Source: Mitsuaria sp. WAJ17
GTDB taxonomy: Bacteria > Pseudomonadota > Gammaproteobacteria > Burkholderiales > Burkholderiaceae_C
Assembly (NCBI RefSeq): GCF_014174515.1
Contig: NZ_JACJUG010000010.1
Span: forward strand, 62,001-126,000
DNA length: 64,000 bases
Direction: 5' to 3'
Position numbers and translations under genes: made by a program. The first letter of the stretch is position 1. Every line of letters starts with the position of its first letter. The notes under the pieces are model-generated. The model made no database searches. It was not told the origin of the DNA and worked only from the letters and a program-made list of their open reading frames with translations. Shown one piece after another: positions 1 through 9,904 of this stretch.

Positions 1-1249
1 CCACTGCCTCGCTGACGACGATCAGCGACGGCACGGCGGCCTCCAGGTAGTGCTGGGCCATGAAGGCCTCCAGGACCTGCCGCTCGGGGCTGGGACGGGT
101 CGCTGCCGCACCGCCGCCGTCGAGCTCTTCCGCCTCATCCTCGACAAAGAGCTGCGTGCCCTCCTCCACATGCTTGGGAAAGAAGGCGCGGTCACCGAGG
201 TGGCGCCCACCGCGTACCATGGCCATGTTGACGCAGGCCCGCCCGCCCTGGACCTTGACCGCCAGCACATCGACATCACGGTCCCGACCGGTCGCACTGC
301 TTTCGTCCACGGCCTGCTGCTGCAGTACCCGGGATAGGGCCGAGATCTGGTTGCGCACGTCGGCAGCCTGCTCATACTGCAAGGCCTCGGCATAGGCCAT
401 CATCTGCACCTGCAGGCCCTGCAGCACCTCGTCTGTCTCGCCCAGCAGGAAGCGCTCGGCATTGCGCACATCGCGCGCGTAGGCCTCACCCTGGTTCTCG
501 GGGACGCAGGGCCCAGAGCAGCGGCGGATCTGGAACAGCAGGCAAGGCCGGCTGCGGTTGTTGAAGACCGTGTCTTCACAGGTGCGCAGCCGGAATACCT
601 TTTGAATCAGCTGTATCGATTCCTTGACCGCCCATGCACTTGGATACGGCCCGAAGTAGCGATGCCGGCGATCCACGCCGCCGCGGTAGTAGCTCACCCG
701 CGGATAAGCATGGGCGCTGAGGCGCAGATAGGGATAGCTCTTGTCATCCCGGAAGAGGATGTTGAAGCGTGGGTTCAGCGCCTTGATCAGGTTGTTTTCC
801 AGCAGCAGGGCCTCGGCTTCGGTGCGCACCACCGTGGTCTCCAGCCGTGCGATGCGGGCCACCATGAGGCCAATGCGGGTCCCGCCATGGTTCTTCTGGA
901 AATAGCTGGACACCCGCTTCTTCAGGTTCTTGGCCTTGCCGACGTACAGCACCTGGTCTTGCGCATCGAAGTACCGGTAGACGCCCGGCAGCCCCGGCAG
1001 GGCAGCGACCTCAGCCAGCACCCGATCCCGCACGACCAGTGCCGCGGCCTCGACCTCGGCCACGCGCTGGGCCTCCGCTCGCTCCACTGCCTCGCGCTCC
1101 TCGGCCCAGGCCGAGATCTGTGCCTCGCCCAGCGCCGAGGGCGCCCCGGATGCCGCCTGGCCCGACACTGACATGCCCGCCTCCGCAGGCCTGGCGATGC
1201 TCTCTGGCAGTTCTGTGCTCGTCACGGGACCCGGCGTCTTCTTGCTCAT
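1..1249 (-). CDS. uvrC: Excinuclease ABC subunit C, 3' part outside window
   Basis: UvrC makes the two incisions of nucleotide excision repair together with UvrB. Only about 416 N-terminal residues lie in the window; the RNase H-like nuclease and C-terminal helix-hairpin-helix domains lie beyond the left edge. The GIY-YIG domain starts near residue 84 ([11 protein letters not shown], then [16 protein letters not shown]), followed by the cysteine-containing segment ([22 protein letters not shown]) typical of UvrC, and then a UVR motif ([16 protein letters not shown]) that binds UvrB. The ATG at 1247-1249 is in frame but gives an unusually long Ala/Glu-rich leader of about 83 residues before GIY-YIG, against about 17 in E. 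coli. An in-frame ATG at residue 26 is an alternative start. Identification is secure; the exact start is not. Confidence 0.95.
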   Translation of the reverse strand, partial: MSKKTPGPVTSTELPESIARPAEAGMSVSGQAASGAPSALGEAQISAWAEEREAVERAEAQRVAEVEAAALVVRDRVLAEVAALPGLPGVYRYFDAQDQVLYVGKAKNLKKRVSSYFQKNHGGTRIGLMVARIARLETTVVRTEAEALLLENNLIKALNPRFNILFRDDKSYPYLRLSAHAYPRVSYYRGGVDRRHRYFGPYPSAWAVKESIQLIQKVFRLRTCEDTVFNNRSRPCLLFQIRRCSGPCVPENQGEAYARDVRNAERFLLGETDEVLQGLQVQMMAYAEALQYEQAADVRNQISALSRVLQQQAVDESSATGRDRDVDVLAVKVQGGRACVNMAMVRGGRHLGDRAFFPKHVEEGTQLFVEDEAEELDGGGAAATRPSPERQVLEAFMAQHYLEAAVPSLIVVSEAV

Positions 1250-1270
1250 GGGCGCGATTGTGCCGCCGCC

Positions 1271-1276
1271 GATAAT
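1271..1276 (+). promoter_or_regulatory. Possible -10 box (GATAAT) just upstream of earP
   Basis: GATAAT lies only 6 bases before the earP ATG at 1283. If it is a -10 box, transcription would begin at or next to the start codon, giving a leaderless or nearly leaderless mRNA. No convincing -35 hexamer is seen at the usual spacing, so this rests on the hexamer and its position alone. Confidence 0.3.
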
Positions 1277-1282
1277 GCCCCG

Positions 1283-2368
1283 ATGGATTCAAGAGCCTGG
1301 GACGTGTTCTGCCGCGTCATCGACAACTACGGCGATGCCGGCGTCTGCTGGCGCCTGTGCCAGGACCTTGCGCGGCGCGGCCATCAAGTCAGGCTGTGGA
1401 TCGACGATGCCCGGCCCCTGCAGTGGATGGCAGACCCCGCCGGCCTTGAGGCCGTCCAGCTCATGGCCTGGGACGAGGCTGCCCTGCACTTCGAGGCACG
1501 GCCCGGCGGCGTCGTGATCGAGGCCTTCGGATGCGAGTTGCCCGATGCCGTGAAGGCGCGCATGGCCGCGGCCACACCGACACCGCAGTGGGTCAACCTG
1601 GAATACCTCAGCGCTGAAGACTACGTGGAGCGCAGCCATGGCCTTCGATCGCCGCAGTGGCAGGGCCCGGCCGCAGGGCTGGAGAAGTTTTTCTTCTACC
1701 CCGGCTTCACGACCCGCACGGGCGGCCTGCTGCGAGAACCCGGACTGATCGAAGCACTGGACGCTGCCGATCATCAGCCATGGCTGGCCCGGCAGGGCGT
1801 CTCGCCCAAGGCCGGCGAGCGCCTGGTCAGCCTCTTCTGCTACGACAACCCCGCACTGCCCCGCCTGATGCGAGGCCTGGCCGACACCCCGACCCTGGTT
1901 CTGGCCTGCCCCGGCCCCGGCAGCCGCATGCTCCAGACCCTGCAGGCTGCGAATGCCCTGCCGGAAGGCCTGAGGGTGCAGCACCTCCCCTTCATGCACC
2001 AGGACGACTTCGACCGCCTGCTGAGCGCCTGCGACCTCAACCTGGTGCGCGGCGAGGACTCCTTCGTGCGCGCCCAGTGGGCCGGGCGGCCCTTCGTCTG
2101 GCACATCTACCCACAGGATGACGGCGCCCACGAGGCCAAGCTGCAAGCCTTCATGGACCGCGCCTTCGTCGGCATGACACCTGCGCAGCGGCGAGCCTGG
2201 CAGGCCTTGTGGAGGGCCTGGAACGGCCTGGATGCCGAGGCTGAGGCCAGCGGCGCGCTGCGGCCGCCGGCACTGGCGCCCGCGACCGAGGTCTTCCGAT
2301 CCTGGCGCTCCGAACTGTTGACGCAGATCGACCTTGTGACGCAATTGCAGGATTTCCTGCTGCGGTGA
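1283..2368 (+). CDS. earP: EF-P arginine rhamnosyltransferase EarP
   Basis: EarP transfers rhamnose from dTDP-beta-L-rhamnose to a conserved arginine of elongation factor P, activating EF-P for rescue of ribosomes at polyproline. The 361-residue protein has the usual length of the family (formerly DUF2331). The N-terminus [15 protein letters not shown] carries the two conserved aspartates (Asp14 and Asp18) that match the catalytic/nucleotide-site aspartates of characterised EarP enzymes. The C-terminal Rossmann-like half shows the nucleotide-sugar binding stretch [20 protein letters not shown]. It sits directly upstream of efp, the standard arrangement, and EF-P here has the matching Arg32. 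The dTDP-rhamnose biosynthesis genes it depends on are not in this window. Confidence 0.95.
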   Translation: MDSRAWDVFCRVIDNYGDAGVCWRLCQDLARRGHQVRLWIDDARPLQWMADPAGLEAVQLMAWDEAALHFEARPGGVVIEAFGCELPDAVKARMAAATPTPQWVNLEYLSAEDYVERSHGLRSPQWQGPAAGLEKFFFYPGFTTRTGGLLREPGLIEALDAADHQPWLARQGVSPKAGERLVSLFCYDNPALPRLMRGLADTPTLVLACPGPGSRMLQTLQAANALPEGLRVQHLPFMHQDDFDRLLSACDLNLVRGEDSFVRAQWAGRPFVWHIYPQDDGAHEAKLQAFMDRAFVGMTPAQRRAWQALWRAWNGLDAEAEASGALRPPALAPATEVFRSWRSELLTQIDLVTQLQDFLLR

Positions 2369-2404
2369 GCGGGCGGACCGCGGCCTCGTCGGGCCACTTC
2401 GAGC

Positions 2405-2410
2405 TAGAAT
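2405..2410 (+). promoter_or_regulatory. Possible -10 box (TAGAAT) upstream of efp
   Basis: TAGAAT lies in the 258-base gap between earP and efp. This would leave a 5' leader of about 210 bases before the efp ATG at 2627. No good -35 match was found at 16-18 bases spacing, so the call is tentative; the same hexamer precedes other genes here (15289, 30786, 4267). The rest of the gap shows nothing I recognise. Confidence 0.3.
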
Positions 2411-2626
2411 AGGCAGCTTTGCCGCGTTGACCCTGCCTTTAGCCTCTTGTCTGGAGTCCCGGGTGCGCGAGCTGCGATGCAAGGGTCGAGCCTTCCGTGG
2501 GCACGGTTTCAGCATCGCCCAGCGTTGGCGGTCACACGCTGGCGATCACAACAGGATCGCTCAGAAGATTGCTCAAGACAGCGCTCGAAACAGCGCATCC
2601 CATCAAGACATCAGCAAGACAACACC

Positions 2627-3181
2627 ATGAAACTCGCTCAGGAAATCCGCGCCGGCAACGTGATCATGCAGGGCAAGGACCCGATGGTCGTTCTGAAGAC
2701 CGAATACAGCCGCGGCGGCCGCGGCGCCGCCACTGTGCGCATGAAGATGAAGAACCTGCTGAACGGCGCAGGCGCTGAAGTCGTCTTCAAGGCCGACGAC
2801 AAGATGGACCAGATCATCCTGGACAAGAAGGAGTGCACCTACACCTACTTCGCTGATCCGATGTATGTGTTCATGGACACCGAGTACAACCAGTTCGAAG
2901 TCGAAGCCGAGAATATGGGCGACGCCCTGAACTACCTCGACGACAACATGGGCGTCGAAGTGGTGTTCTATGATGGCAAGGCCATCTCCGTCGAGCTGCC
3001 CACCACCGTCGTGCGCGAGATCGAGACCGAGCCCGCCGTCAAGGGCGACACCTCCGGCAAGGTCATGAAGCCCGCCCGCGTGAAGGGCACCGGTTTCGAG
3101 ATCCCCGTGCCCCTGTTCGTCGAAAACGGCGACAAGATTGAAATCGACACCCGCACCAACGAGTACCGCAAGCGCGTCTAA
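2627..3181 (+). CDS. efp: Elongation factor P
   Basis: EF-P binds between the P and E sites of stalled ribosomes and promotes peptide bond formation at consecutive prolines. The protein is 184 residues, the normal length, with the three beta-barrel (KOW-like/OB/OB) layout. The tip loop reads [10 protein letters not shown], with arginine exactly at position 32, the residue rhamnosylated by EarP; there is no lysine there for EpmA-type modification. The C-terminal signature [16 protein letters not shown] is present. The ATG at 2627 was chosen because the conserved N-terminus [13 protein letters not shown] begins there; the frame is open further upstream without similarity. A strong terminator follows the stop by about 20 bases, so efp ends its transcript. 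Confidence 0.97.
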   Translation: MKLAQEIRAGNVIMQGKDPMVVLKTEYSRGGRGAATVRMKMKNLLNGAGAEVVFKADDKMDQIILDKKECTYTYFADPMYVFMDTEYNQFEVEAENMGDALNYLDDNMGVEVVFYDGKAISVELPTTVVREIETEPAVKGDTSGKVMKPARVKGTGFEIPVPLFVENGDKIEIDTRTNEYRKRV

Positions 3182-3201
3182 GCGCCGGCTCGGCATGCGA
3201 G

Positions 3202-3228
3202 AAAAAGGCGCCTTCGGGCGCCTTTTTC
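3202..3228 (+). terminator. Intrinsic terminator after efp
   Basis: A GGCGCC stem closed by a TTCG tetraloop (AAAAAGGCGCC / TTCG / GGCGCCTTTTT) is followed directly by a T-run. It lies about 20 bases after the efp stop. The A-run on the 5' side would let it work in the other direction too. Confidence 0.9.
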
Positions 3229-3345
3229 TTTGCCCGCAAGAGCCTGAGGGCCACAAAACAAGCCCAGCAGCAGGAGCGACAGCCTGTCAGGCGCGCAAGC
3301 CCCACACGACAACAAGCAGGCCAAGCAGAAGACCCCGCAAGGGCA

Positions 3346-3369
3346 TAAAAAAACCCCGCCAAGGCGGGG
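3346..3369 (-). terminator. Intrinsic terminator after the OmpA-like gene
   Basis: On the minus strand CCCCGCC-TT-GGCGGGG is followed by seven T residues (plus-strand A-run at 3347-3353). It lies 37 bases beyond the stop of the minus-strand OmpA-like gene and faces the efp terminator. The stretch between the two terminators (about 3229-3345) shows no gene. Confidence 0.9.
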
Positions 3370-3405
3370 ATTCTCTTCAGGCATCAGCCGAGGCTGAGGA
3401 CTGGA

Positions 3406-4062
3406 TTACTTCTTGGCGCGGGTGCCGACCACTTCGATTTCCACGCGACGGTTCTTGGCGCGGCCTTCGGTGGTCTTGTTGTCGGCCACAGGCTGCTTCT
3501 CGCCCTTGCCTTCGGTGTAGACGCGGTTCTTCTCGATGCCCTTGGAGACCAGATAGGCCTTCACGGCTTCAGCGCGACGCACCGACAGCTTCTGGTTGTA
3601 CTCGTCGGAACCGACGCTGTCGGTGTGGCCGACGGCAACGATCACTTCCAAGTTGATACCCGAGGTCTTGGACACCAGGTCATCCAGCTTGGCCTTGCCT
3701 TCGGGCTTCAGCACAGCCTTGTCGAAATCGAAGAAGGCATCAGCGGCGAAGGTGACCTTCTCGCTTTGGACCACTGGGGGAGCCACCGGAGCCACGGGCT
3801 TGGCAGGCTCCACGGCGGGCGTCGGAGCCACAGGCTTGACCGCCTCTACAGGCTTCTTGACTTCCGGCTTCAGTGCGCCGTCGCAATCCTTGGCGGCGGT
3901 GGCGGGCGTCCAGAAGTTGTTGCGCCAGCAGTACTCGTTGCTGCCGTTCTTCCACACGGTGCCGTCGTTCGAGCGCCAGTTGTCAACGTTCTGGGCGAAG
4001 GCACCAGACGACAGGACAGCAGCCACTGCGAAGAGCGACGCCACACGGTTCAATTTCTTCAT
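3406..4062 (-). CDS. OmpA-family outer membrane protein, peptidoglycan-binding
   Basis: The protein is 218 residues and exported: MKKLNRVASLFAVAAVLSS is a signal peptide with likely cleavage after AFA. A short Trp/Asn/Cys-containing mature N-terminus and a Pro/Val/Lys-rich linker (about residues 65-110) precede a C-terminal OmpA-like domain. That domain carries the peptidoglycan-binding signature NQKLSVRRAEAV, with the preceding VGHTDSVG. Family members tether the outer membrane to peptidoglycan. The N-terminal part is too short for the eight-strand OmpA barrel, so it is an OmpA_C-type anchor rather than a full OmpA. The ATG at 4062 has a good ribosome binding site (GAGAGG, 6 bases before) and starts a proper signal peptide; the frame is open upstream but without support. 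It is divergent from gyrA. Confidence 0.9.
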   Translation of the reverse strand: MKKLNRVASLFAVAAVLSSGAFAQNVDNWRSNDGTVWKNGSNEYCWRNNFWTPATAAKDCDGALKPEVKKPVEAVKPVAPTPAVEPAKPVAPVAPPVVQSEKVTFAADAFFDFDKAVLKPEGKAKLDDLVSKTSGINLEVIVAVGHTDSVGSDEYNQKLSVRRAEAVKAYLVSKGIEKNRVYTEGKGEKQPVADNKTTEGRAKNRRVEIEVVGTRAKK

Positions 4063-4266
4063 GTTTATCCTCTCAAGGAAAGACGCAGTTGCCCTGCGAA
4101 ATGTCCGGATCTTTGAAATGCCAAGCAGACTCCACCCAGCCAAAGCCAAGGGTTTCCACTAGGGACTCAGCAATTGTGCCATAGCGCCCGGGGCGTTCAG
4201 CATTCTGCTGCCTACCTGCCAAAAGCCATGGATCCATGTTGTGCGAGAGCGACATGCCAGCCAGCA

Positions 4267-4272
4267 TAGAAT
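4267..4272 (+). promoter_or_regulatory. Possible -10 box (TAGAAT) upstream of gyrA
   Basis: CATAGAAT lies about 58 bases before the gyrA ATG at 4331, in the 268-base divergent gap between the OmpA-like gene and gyrA. The -35 region is not clear. The rest of the gap shows no gene or recognisable site. Confidence 0.35.
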
Positions 4273-4330
4273 CAGCCCTTCCCGTCCGTACCAGATTCGG
4301 CGCCGGTTCGCACCAGGCGCCGCAACGCGC

Positions 4331-7009
4331 ATGACTCAGTTCGCCAAGGAAACCCTGCCCATCAGCCTCGAAGAGGAAATGCGGCGCTCCTACCTCGACT
4401 ACGCGATGAGCGTGATCGTGGGTCGAGCCCTCCCCGACGCCCGGGACGGCTTGAAGCCCGTGCATCGCCGGGTGCTGTTTGCGATGCATGAACTGAATAA
4501 CGACTGGAACCGGCCTTACAAGAAGTCGGCCCGTATCGTCGGCGACGTGATCGGTAAGTACCACCCTCACGGCGACAGCGCGGTCTACGACACCATCGTC
4601 CGACTGGCTCAGGATTTCTCGCTGCGCCATATGCTCGTGGACGGTCAGGGCAATTTCGGTTCCATCGACGGCGACAACGCCGCGGCGATGCGATACACCG
4701 AAATCCGCCTGGACAAAATCGCCCATGAAATGCTTGCGGATATCGACAAGGAAACTGTCGATTACGGCCCCAACTACGACGGCTCCGAGAAGGAGCCCCT
4801 GGTTTTGCCGACCCGACTGCCGAATCTGCTGGTCAACGGCTCGGCCGGTATTGCGGTGGGTATGGCCACCAATATCCCGCCGCATAACCTTAACGAAGTC
4901 GTCGATGCCTGCCTGCATGCGCTGAAGAACCCGGAGTGCTCGGTCGATGAGTTGATGGAGATCATCCCGGCGCCCGACTTTCCCACCGCCGGCATCATCT
5001 ACGGCCTGAACGGCGTTCGTGAGGGCTACCGCACCGGCCGCGGCAAGGTCGTGATGCGCGCCAAGGTCCATTTCGAGGACATCGACCGCGGCAACCGTCA
5101 GGCCATCATCGTTGATGAGATCCCCTACCAGGTCAACAAGAAGACCCTGCTGGAGCGCATCGCCGAGTTGGTCCACGAGAAGAAGATCGAAGGCATCAGC
5201 CACATCCAGGACGAGTCCGACAAGTCCGGCATGCGCGTGGTGATCGAGCTCAAGCGCGGAGAAGTGCCCGAGGTCGTGCTGAACAATCTGTACAAGCAGA
5301 CCCAGCTCCAGGACACCTTCGGCATCAACATGGTTGCCCTGATCGATGGGCAGCCCAAGGTCTGCAACCTGAAGGACCTGATCACGGTCTTCCTGGAGCA
5401 CCGTCGCGAGGTGGTGACCCGCCGCACCGTGTACGAACTGCGCAAGGCCCGCGAGCGCGGCCATGTGCTGGAAGGCCTGGCGGTGGCGCTGGCCAATATT
5501 GACGAGTTCATCGAGACCATCAAGACCTCGCCGACCCCGCCTGTCGCCAAGGCAGCACTGATGGCCAAGAGCTGGGACTCCTCCCTGGTGCGCGAGATGC
5601 TGGCACGGGCCGAGACCGAGACCACCGGCGGCCGCAATGCCTACCGCCCCGAGGGCCTGCCCGCCCAGTACGGCATGCAGCCGGACGGCCTCTACCGCCT
5701 CTCCGACGACCAGGCCAGCGAGATCCTGCAGATGCGCCTGCAGCGACTGACCGGCCTGGAGCAGGACAAGATCGTCGGCGAATACAAGGACGTGATGGCG
5801 CAGATCGCCGATCTGCTGCACATCCTGGCCACGCCCTCGCGCGTGACCACCATCATCAGCGAGGAGCTGGTCCAGCTGCGCCAGGAGTTTGGCCAGACCA
5901 AGCTGGGCGCCCGCCGCAGCGTGATCGAGCGCAACGCGCAGGAGCTGGGCACCGAAGACCTGATCACCCCGACCGACATGGTGGTGACGCTCTCGCACAC
6001 GGGCTACATCAAGAGTCAGGCCCTCAGCGAATACCGCGCCCAGCGTCGCGGCGGTCGAGGCAAGCAGGCCGCCGCCACCAAGGACGACGACTGGATCGAC
6101 CAGCTCTTCATCGCCAACACCCACGACTGGATCCTGTGCTTCTCCAACCGCGGCCGCGTCTACTGGCTCAAGGTCTGGGAAGTGCCGCAAGGCTCGCGCA
6201 ACTCGCGCGGCAAGCCCATCGTGAACATGTTCCCTCTGCAGCAGGACGAGAAGATCACCGTGGTGCTGCCGCTGACCGGCGAGTTCCGCAGCTTCCCTGA
6301 GGATCACTTCATCTTCATGGCCACTGCCCTGGGCACCGTCAAGAAGACCTCGTTGAAGGACTTCAGCAACCCGCGCAAGGCCGGCATCATCGCCGTGGAC
6401 CTGGACGAGGGGGACTTCCTCATCGGCGCAGCCCTGACCGACGGCAAGCACGACGTCATGCTGTTCAGCGACGGCGGCAAGGCCGTGCGCTTCGACGAAG
6501 ACGACGTCCGCCCCATGGGCCGTCAGGCCCGCGGCGTGCGCGGCATGATGTTGGAGCCCGAGCAGCGCCTCATCGCCATGCTGGTGGCCGAGGACGAAAG
6601 CCAGAGCGTGCTGACCGCCACCGAAAACGGCTATGGCAAGCGCACCTCCATCATCGAGTACACCCGCCATGGCCGCGGGACCAAGGGCATGATCGCCATC
6701 CAGCAGAGTGAGCGCAATGGCCGCGTGGTCGCCGCCACGCTGGTGCGCCCCGAGGACGAGATCATGCTGATCACTGACAAGGGCGTGCTGGTGCGCACCC
6801 GTGTCGCCGAGATCCGCGAGCTGGGCCGCGCCACCCAGGGTGTCACCCTGATCGCGCTGGACGACGGCGCCAAGCTCTCCGGCCTGCAGCGCATCGTGGA
6901 GAACGATGCCAACGAAGCCAGCGGCGAAATCAGCAATGACGCCGGCAGCGATGCCGGTGACGACGTCGGCGCCGGCCCGGCCGACGACCAGGACTCCAAC
7001 AAGGAATGA
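4331..7009 (+). CDS. gyrA: DNA gyrase subunit A
   Basis: GyrA is the DNA breakage-reunion subunit of gyrase, a cytoplasmic A2B2 enzyme that introduces negative supercoils. The protein is 892 residues. The winged-helix/tower part carries the catalytic Tyr122 ([10 protein letters not shown]), numbered exactly as in E. coli. The quinolone region [11 protein letters not shown] has Ser83 and Asp87, that is, the susceptible residues. The C-terminal beta-pinwheel starts with the GyrA box QRRGGRGK, needed for DNA wrapping, and the protein ends in an acidic Asp-rich tail. The start was placed at [10 protein letters not shown] because homology begins there; 30 further upstream codons are open but unsupported. 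Its stop overlaps the start of the next gene (ATGA). Confidence 0.98.
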   Translation: MTQFAKETLPISLEEEMRRSYLDYAMSVIVGRALPDARDGLKPVHRRVLFAMHELNNDWNRPYKKSARIVGDVIGKYHPHGDSAVYDTIVRLAQDFSLRHMLVDGQGNFGSIDGDNAAAMRYTEIRLDKIAHEMLADIDKETVDYGPNYDGSEKEPLVLPTRLPNLLVNGSAGIAVGMATNIPPHNLNEVVDACLHALKNPECSVDELMEIIPAPDFPTAGIIYGLNGVREGYRTGRGKVVMRAKVHFEDIDRGNRQAIIVDEIPYQVNKKTLLERIAELVHEKKIEGISHIQDESDKSGMRVVIELKRGEVPEVVLNNLYKQTQLQDTFGINMVALIDGQPKVCNLKDLITVFLEHRREVVTRRTVYELRKARERGHVLEGLAVALANIDEFIETIKTSPTPPVAKAALMAKSWDSSLVREMLARAETETTGGRNAYRPEGLPAQYGMQPDGLYRLSDDQASEILQMRLQRLTGLEQDKIVGEYKDVMAQIADLLHILATPSRVTTIISEELVQLRQEFGQTKLGARRSVIERNAQELGTEDLITPTDMVVTLSHTGYIKSQALSEYRAQRRGGRGKQAAATKDDDWIDQLFIANTHDWILCFSNRGRVYWLKVWEVPQGSRNSRGKPIVNMFPLQQDEKITVVLPLTGEFRSFPEDHFIFMATALGTVKKTSLKDFSNPRKAGIIAVDLDEGDFLIGAALTDGKHDVMLFSDGGKAVRFDEDDVRPMGRQARGVRGMMLEPEQRLIAMLVAEDESQSVLTATENGYGKRTSIIEYTRHGRGTKGMIAIQQSERNGRVVAATLVRPEDEIMLITDKGVLVRTRVAEIRELGRATQGVTLIALDDGAKLSGLQRIVENDANEASGEISNDAGSDAGDDVGAGPADDQDSNKE

Positions 7010-7626
7010 ACGTGAAGGCACCCCGCATGAACGCACTGAAGCTGCTCGTAGCCGCCACCACCCTGGCCTGCGCCAGCGTCGCGATGGCCCAGGGCCCCGC
7101 CACTCCGGCCAGCTCGCCGGCCAAGAAGGAACTGGTTGCCAAGGTGCTGCAGCATCAGCAGCAGGGCGTGGAGATCATGGCCCGCAACATGCTGCAGGCC
7201 CCGGTGGCCCAGTTGATGCAAGGCGCGGGCGGCATGCTGCAGCAGATGCCCGCTGACAAGCGCGAGGCCGCGGCCAAGGCCATCGAAGCCGACGTCAAGA
7301 AGTTCGTCGAGGAGAACGGCCCCTTCCTGCGCGACAAGGCCCAGAAGCTGGCCCCCAGCACCGTCGGCGCCATCCTGGAAGAGAAGTTCACCGAGGACGA
7401 GCTGAAGCAGATCCTGGCCTGGCTGGATTCGCCGGTCAGCAAGAAGTTCGGTCAGTTGGGCGGCGAGATGCAGAAGGCCCTGGGCGACAAGCTGCTAGCC
7501 GAGAACGGCGCCACGCTGGACGCACGCTTCAAGGTGCTGCAGCAGAACGTGGCCAAGCACCTGGGCGTCCCCATGCCCGGCGCAGCAAGCAGCCCGGCCG
7601 GCAACAAGAACTCGCCCAAGAAGTAA
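7006..7626 (+). CDS. Exported DUF2059 protein
   Basis: The protein has 206 residues and begins inside the gyrA stop codon (ATGA overlap), so translational coupling is likely. An in-frame ATG at 7027 gives a cleaner signal peptide ([22 protein letters not shown]) and may be the real start. The mature part is mostly helical, with a DUF2059-like core (roughly residues 45-180) rich in Lys, Gln and Glu, including [23 protein letters not shown]. The C-terminus is a Pro/Ser/Lys tail. DUF2059 proteins are periplasmic and of unknown function. A gene of this kind between gyrA and serC is usual in Burkholderiales, so it is real even though its role is unknown. Confidence 0.85.
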   Translation: MNVKAPRMNALKLLVAATTLACASVAMAQGPATPASSPAKKELVAKVLQHQQQGVEIMARNMLQAPVAQLMQGAGGMLQQMPADKREAAAKAIEADVKKFVEENGPFLRDKAQKLAPSTVGAILEEKFTEDELKQILAWLDSPVSKKFGQLGGEMQKALGDKLLAENGATLDARFKVLQQNVAKHLGVPMPGAASSPAGNKNSPKK

Positions 7627-7657
7627 ACCTTCCGTTCGCCCCCTGCACCTGCATGCC

Positions 7658-8779
7658 ATGAATCGACGCCCGTTCAATTTCTCTGCCGGACCCGCCGCCC
7701 TCCCGGAGGAGGTACTGCAGCAAGTCGCACAGGAGATGCTGGACTGGCACGGCTCTGGCATGAGCGTGATGGAGATGAGCCATCGCGGCAAGGAGTTCGT
7801 CTCCATTTGCGAGCAGGCCGAAGCCGACCTGCGCGAACTGCTGGCGGTGCCCAGCCAGTTCCGCATCCTCTTCATGCAGGGTGGTGGGCTGGCCGAGAAT
7901 GCCATCGTGCCGCTGAACCTGTCGCAAGGCGGCAAGGTGGACGTGGTGGTGAGCGGCTCGTGGTCCCGCAAGAGTGCGCAGGAGGCGAGGCGCTATGCCG
8001 ACGTCCGAGTCGCCGCCGATGCCCAGACCAACGGCCAGCGCACCATTGCTGCGCCGGCCGAATGGCAGCTGCGGCAAGACGCCGCCTACGTGCACCTGTG
8101 CAGCAACGAGACCATCGACGGTCTCGAGTTCCACGAGCTGCCCGACCTGAAGGCCCTGGGCGTCGATGCGCCCCTGGTCATTGACTTCTCCTCCCATGTG
8201 CTATCCCGCCCGGTGGACTGGTCCCGCGTGGGCCTGGCCTTTGGCGGCGCGCAGAAGAACATCGGCCCTGCCGGCCTGACCCTGGTCATCATCCGGGAAG
8301 ACCTGCTGGGCCGCGCCCTGCCCATCTGCCCCTCGGCCTTCGACTACAAGACCGTGGCCGAGGCGCAGTCCATGTACAACACCCCGCCCACGTTCTCCAT
8401 CTATGTGGCCGGCCTGGTGTTCCAGTGGCTCAAGCGCTTCGAGTACGGCGGCAAGACCGGCCTGGCTGCCATCGAGCAGCGCAATATCGACAAGGCCACC
8501 CTGCTCTATCAAGCACTGGACCACAGCACCCTGTTCGAGAATCGCGTCGCGCCGGCCTGCCGTTCACGCATGAACGTGCCCTTCTACCTGCGCGGCGCGC
8601 ATGACACCCCTGAACTCAATCAAGCCTTCCTGGATGAAGCCCGGGAGAGGCAACTGCTGCAACTCAAAGGCCACAAGTCGGTGGGCGGCATGCGTGCTTC
8701 CATCTACAACGCGATGAGCCTGGAGGGCGTGCATGCCCTCGTGGACTTCCTGAAGGACTTTGAGACCCGTCATGGCTGA
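7658..8779 (+). CDS. serC: Phosphoserine aminotransferase
   Basis: SerC converts 3-phosphohydroxypyruvate to phosphoserine in serine synthesis and also acts in the pyridoxal phosphate (DXP-dependent) pathway. The protein is 373 residues, a class V aminotransferase. The PLP lysine is Lys200 in [11 protein letters not shown]. The N-terminus [14 protein letters not shown], the HRGKEF segment and the C-terminal [16 protein letters not shown] are all family signatures. It overlaps the start of pheA by 8 bases and opens the serine/aromatic block. Confidence 0.97.
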   Translation: MNRRPFNFSAGPAALPEEVLQQVAQEMLDWHGSGMSVMEMSHRGKEFVSICEQAEADLRELLAVPSQFRILFMQGGGLAENAIVPLNLSQGGKVDVVVSGSWSRKSAQEARRYADVRVAADAQTNGQRTIAAPAEWQLRQDAAYVHLCSNETIDGLEFHELPDLKALGVDAPLVIDFSSHVLSRPVDWSRVGLAFGGAQKNIGPAGLTLVIIREDLLGRALPICPSAFDYKTVAEAQSMYNTPPTFSIYVAGLVFQWLKRFEYGGKTGLAAIEQRNIDKATLLYQALDHSTLFENRVAPACRSRMNVPFYLRGAHDTPELNQAFLDEARERQLLQLKGHKSVGGMRASIYNAMSLEGVHALVDFLKDFETRHG

Positions 8780-9884
8780 GGACAAGCCCCCTGCACCCAT
8801 TGCCAACCCGGCCCTGCTGGCCCTGCGCGACCAGATCGACGCCCTGGACGGGCAGCTTCTGCGCCTGCTGAATGAGCGCGCCCATGTGGCCGAGCAGGTC
8901 GGAGAACTCAAGCGGCGCGAAGGTACGCCCTTCTTCCGCCCGGACCGCGTAGCCCAGGTCATCCACAAGATCCAGGCCGCCAATCCCGGCCCGCTGAAGA
9001 ACGAGCATGTGGCCGCCATCTGGCGCGAGATCATGTCGGCCTGCCTGGCTCTTGAATCGCCGCAGCGCGTGGCCGTGCTGGGCCCCATGGGCACCTTCTG
9101 CGAACAGGCCGCCATCGAGTACTTCGGCGGCGCCGCGGACCTGATCTACTGCAGCAGCTTCGACGAGGTCTTTCATGCCACCGCCAGCGGCAGCGCCCAG
9201 TACGGCGTCGTGGGCGTGGAGAACATGACCGAGGGCGTGGTCACCCGCTCCCTGGACCTCTTCCTGCACACGCCCACGCATGTGGTCGGCGAGGTCAGCC
9301 TGCTGATTCGCCACAACCTGCTGCGCAAGGACAACAGCCTGAACGGCGTCAAGGCCGTGTTGGCGCATCCGCAGGCCCTGGCCCAGTGCCAGAACTGGCT
9401 CAGCAAGCACCTGCCCGACGCCGAACGCCGCGCGGTCTCCAGCAATGCCGAGGGCGCCCGCCTGGCCTCCGAGAACCCCGAGTTCTGCGCCATCGCCAGC
9501 GAGCGCGCCGCCACGCTCTTCGGTCTGCACATCGTGGCCCACGCCATCCAGGACGAGGCCTACAACCGCACACGCTTTGCCGTGATCACGCTGCCACAGA
9601 CCATGGCTACGCCGCCGGCCACCGGCCGCGACTGCACCAGCCTCGTGGTCTCCGTGACCAACAAGCCCGGCGCCATGCATGACATGCTCGTCCCGCTGAA
9701 GAAACACGGTGTGTCCATGACGCGCCTGGAGTCCCGCCCGGCCCGCACAGGCCAGTGGGAGTACTACTTCTACATCGACCTGGACGGCCATCCCAGCGAG
9801 CCCAATGTGGCCGCCGCCCTGGACGAGCTGCGCGCCCTGTGCGCGTTCTACAAGGTCATCGGCGCCTATCCCCGCAAAGGCTGA
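8772..9884 (+). CDS. pheA: Bifunctional chorismate mutase / prephenate dehydratase
   Basis: This P-protein converts chorismate to prephenate and then to phenylpyruvate, the committed step to phenylalanine. In 370 residues it holds an AroQ-type chorismate mutase domain (about 15-95: [20 protein letters not shown]), a prephenate dehydratase domain (about 100-280: [11 protein letters not shown], and the catalytic NRTRF motif) and a C-terminal ACT domain with the ESRP phenylalanine-sensing motif, so feedback inhibition by phenylalanine is expected. The ATG at 8772 (MAEDKPP) was preferred over an upstream in-frame start at 8760. It overlaps serC by 8 bases and its stop abuts tyrA. Confidence 0.97.
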   Translation: MAEDKPPAPIANPALLALRDQIDALDGQLLRLLNERAHVAEQVGELKRREGTPFFRPDRVAQVIHKIQAANPGPLKNEHVAAIWREIMSACLALESPQRVAVLGPMGTFCEQAAIEYFGGAADLIYCSSFDEVFHATASGSAQYGVVGVENMTEGVVTRSLDLFLHTPTHVVGEVSLLIRHNLLRKDNSLNGVKAVLAHPQALAQCQNWLSKHLPDAERRAVSSNAEGARLASENPEFCAIASERAATLFGLHIVAHAIQDEAYNRTRFAVITLPQTMATPPATGRDCTSLVVSVTNKPGAMHDMLVPLKKHGVSMTRLESRPARTGQWEYYFYIDLDGHPSEPNVAAALDELRALCAFYKVIGAYPRKG

Positions 9885-9904
9885 TGAGCAAAGCAAAGGA
9901 CACC

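Noticed and set aside
4073..7036. 987-codon open frame on the minus strand opposite gyrA
   Set aside because: Product is a Gly/Leu/His/Asp-rich string with no domain; it is the mirror of gyrA third-base G/C bias.
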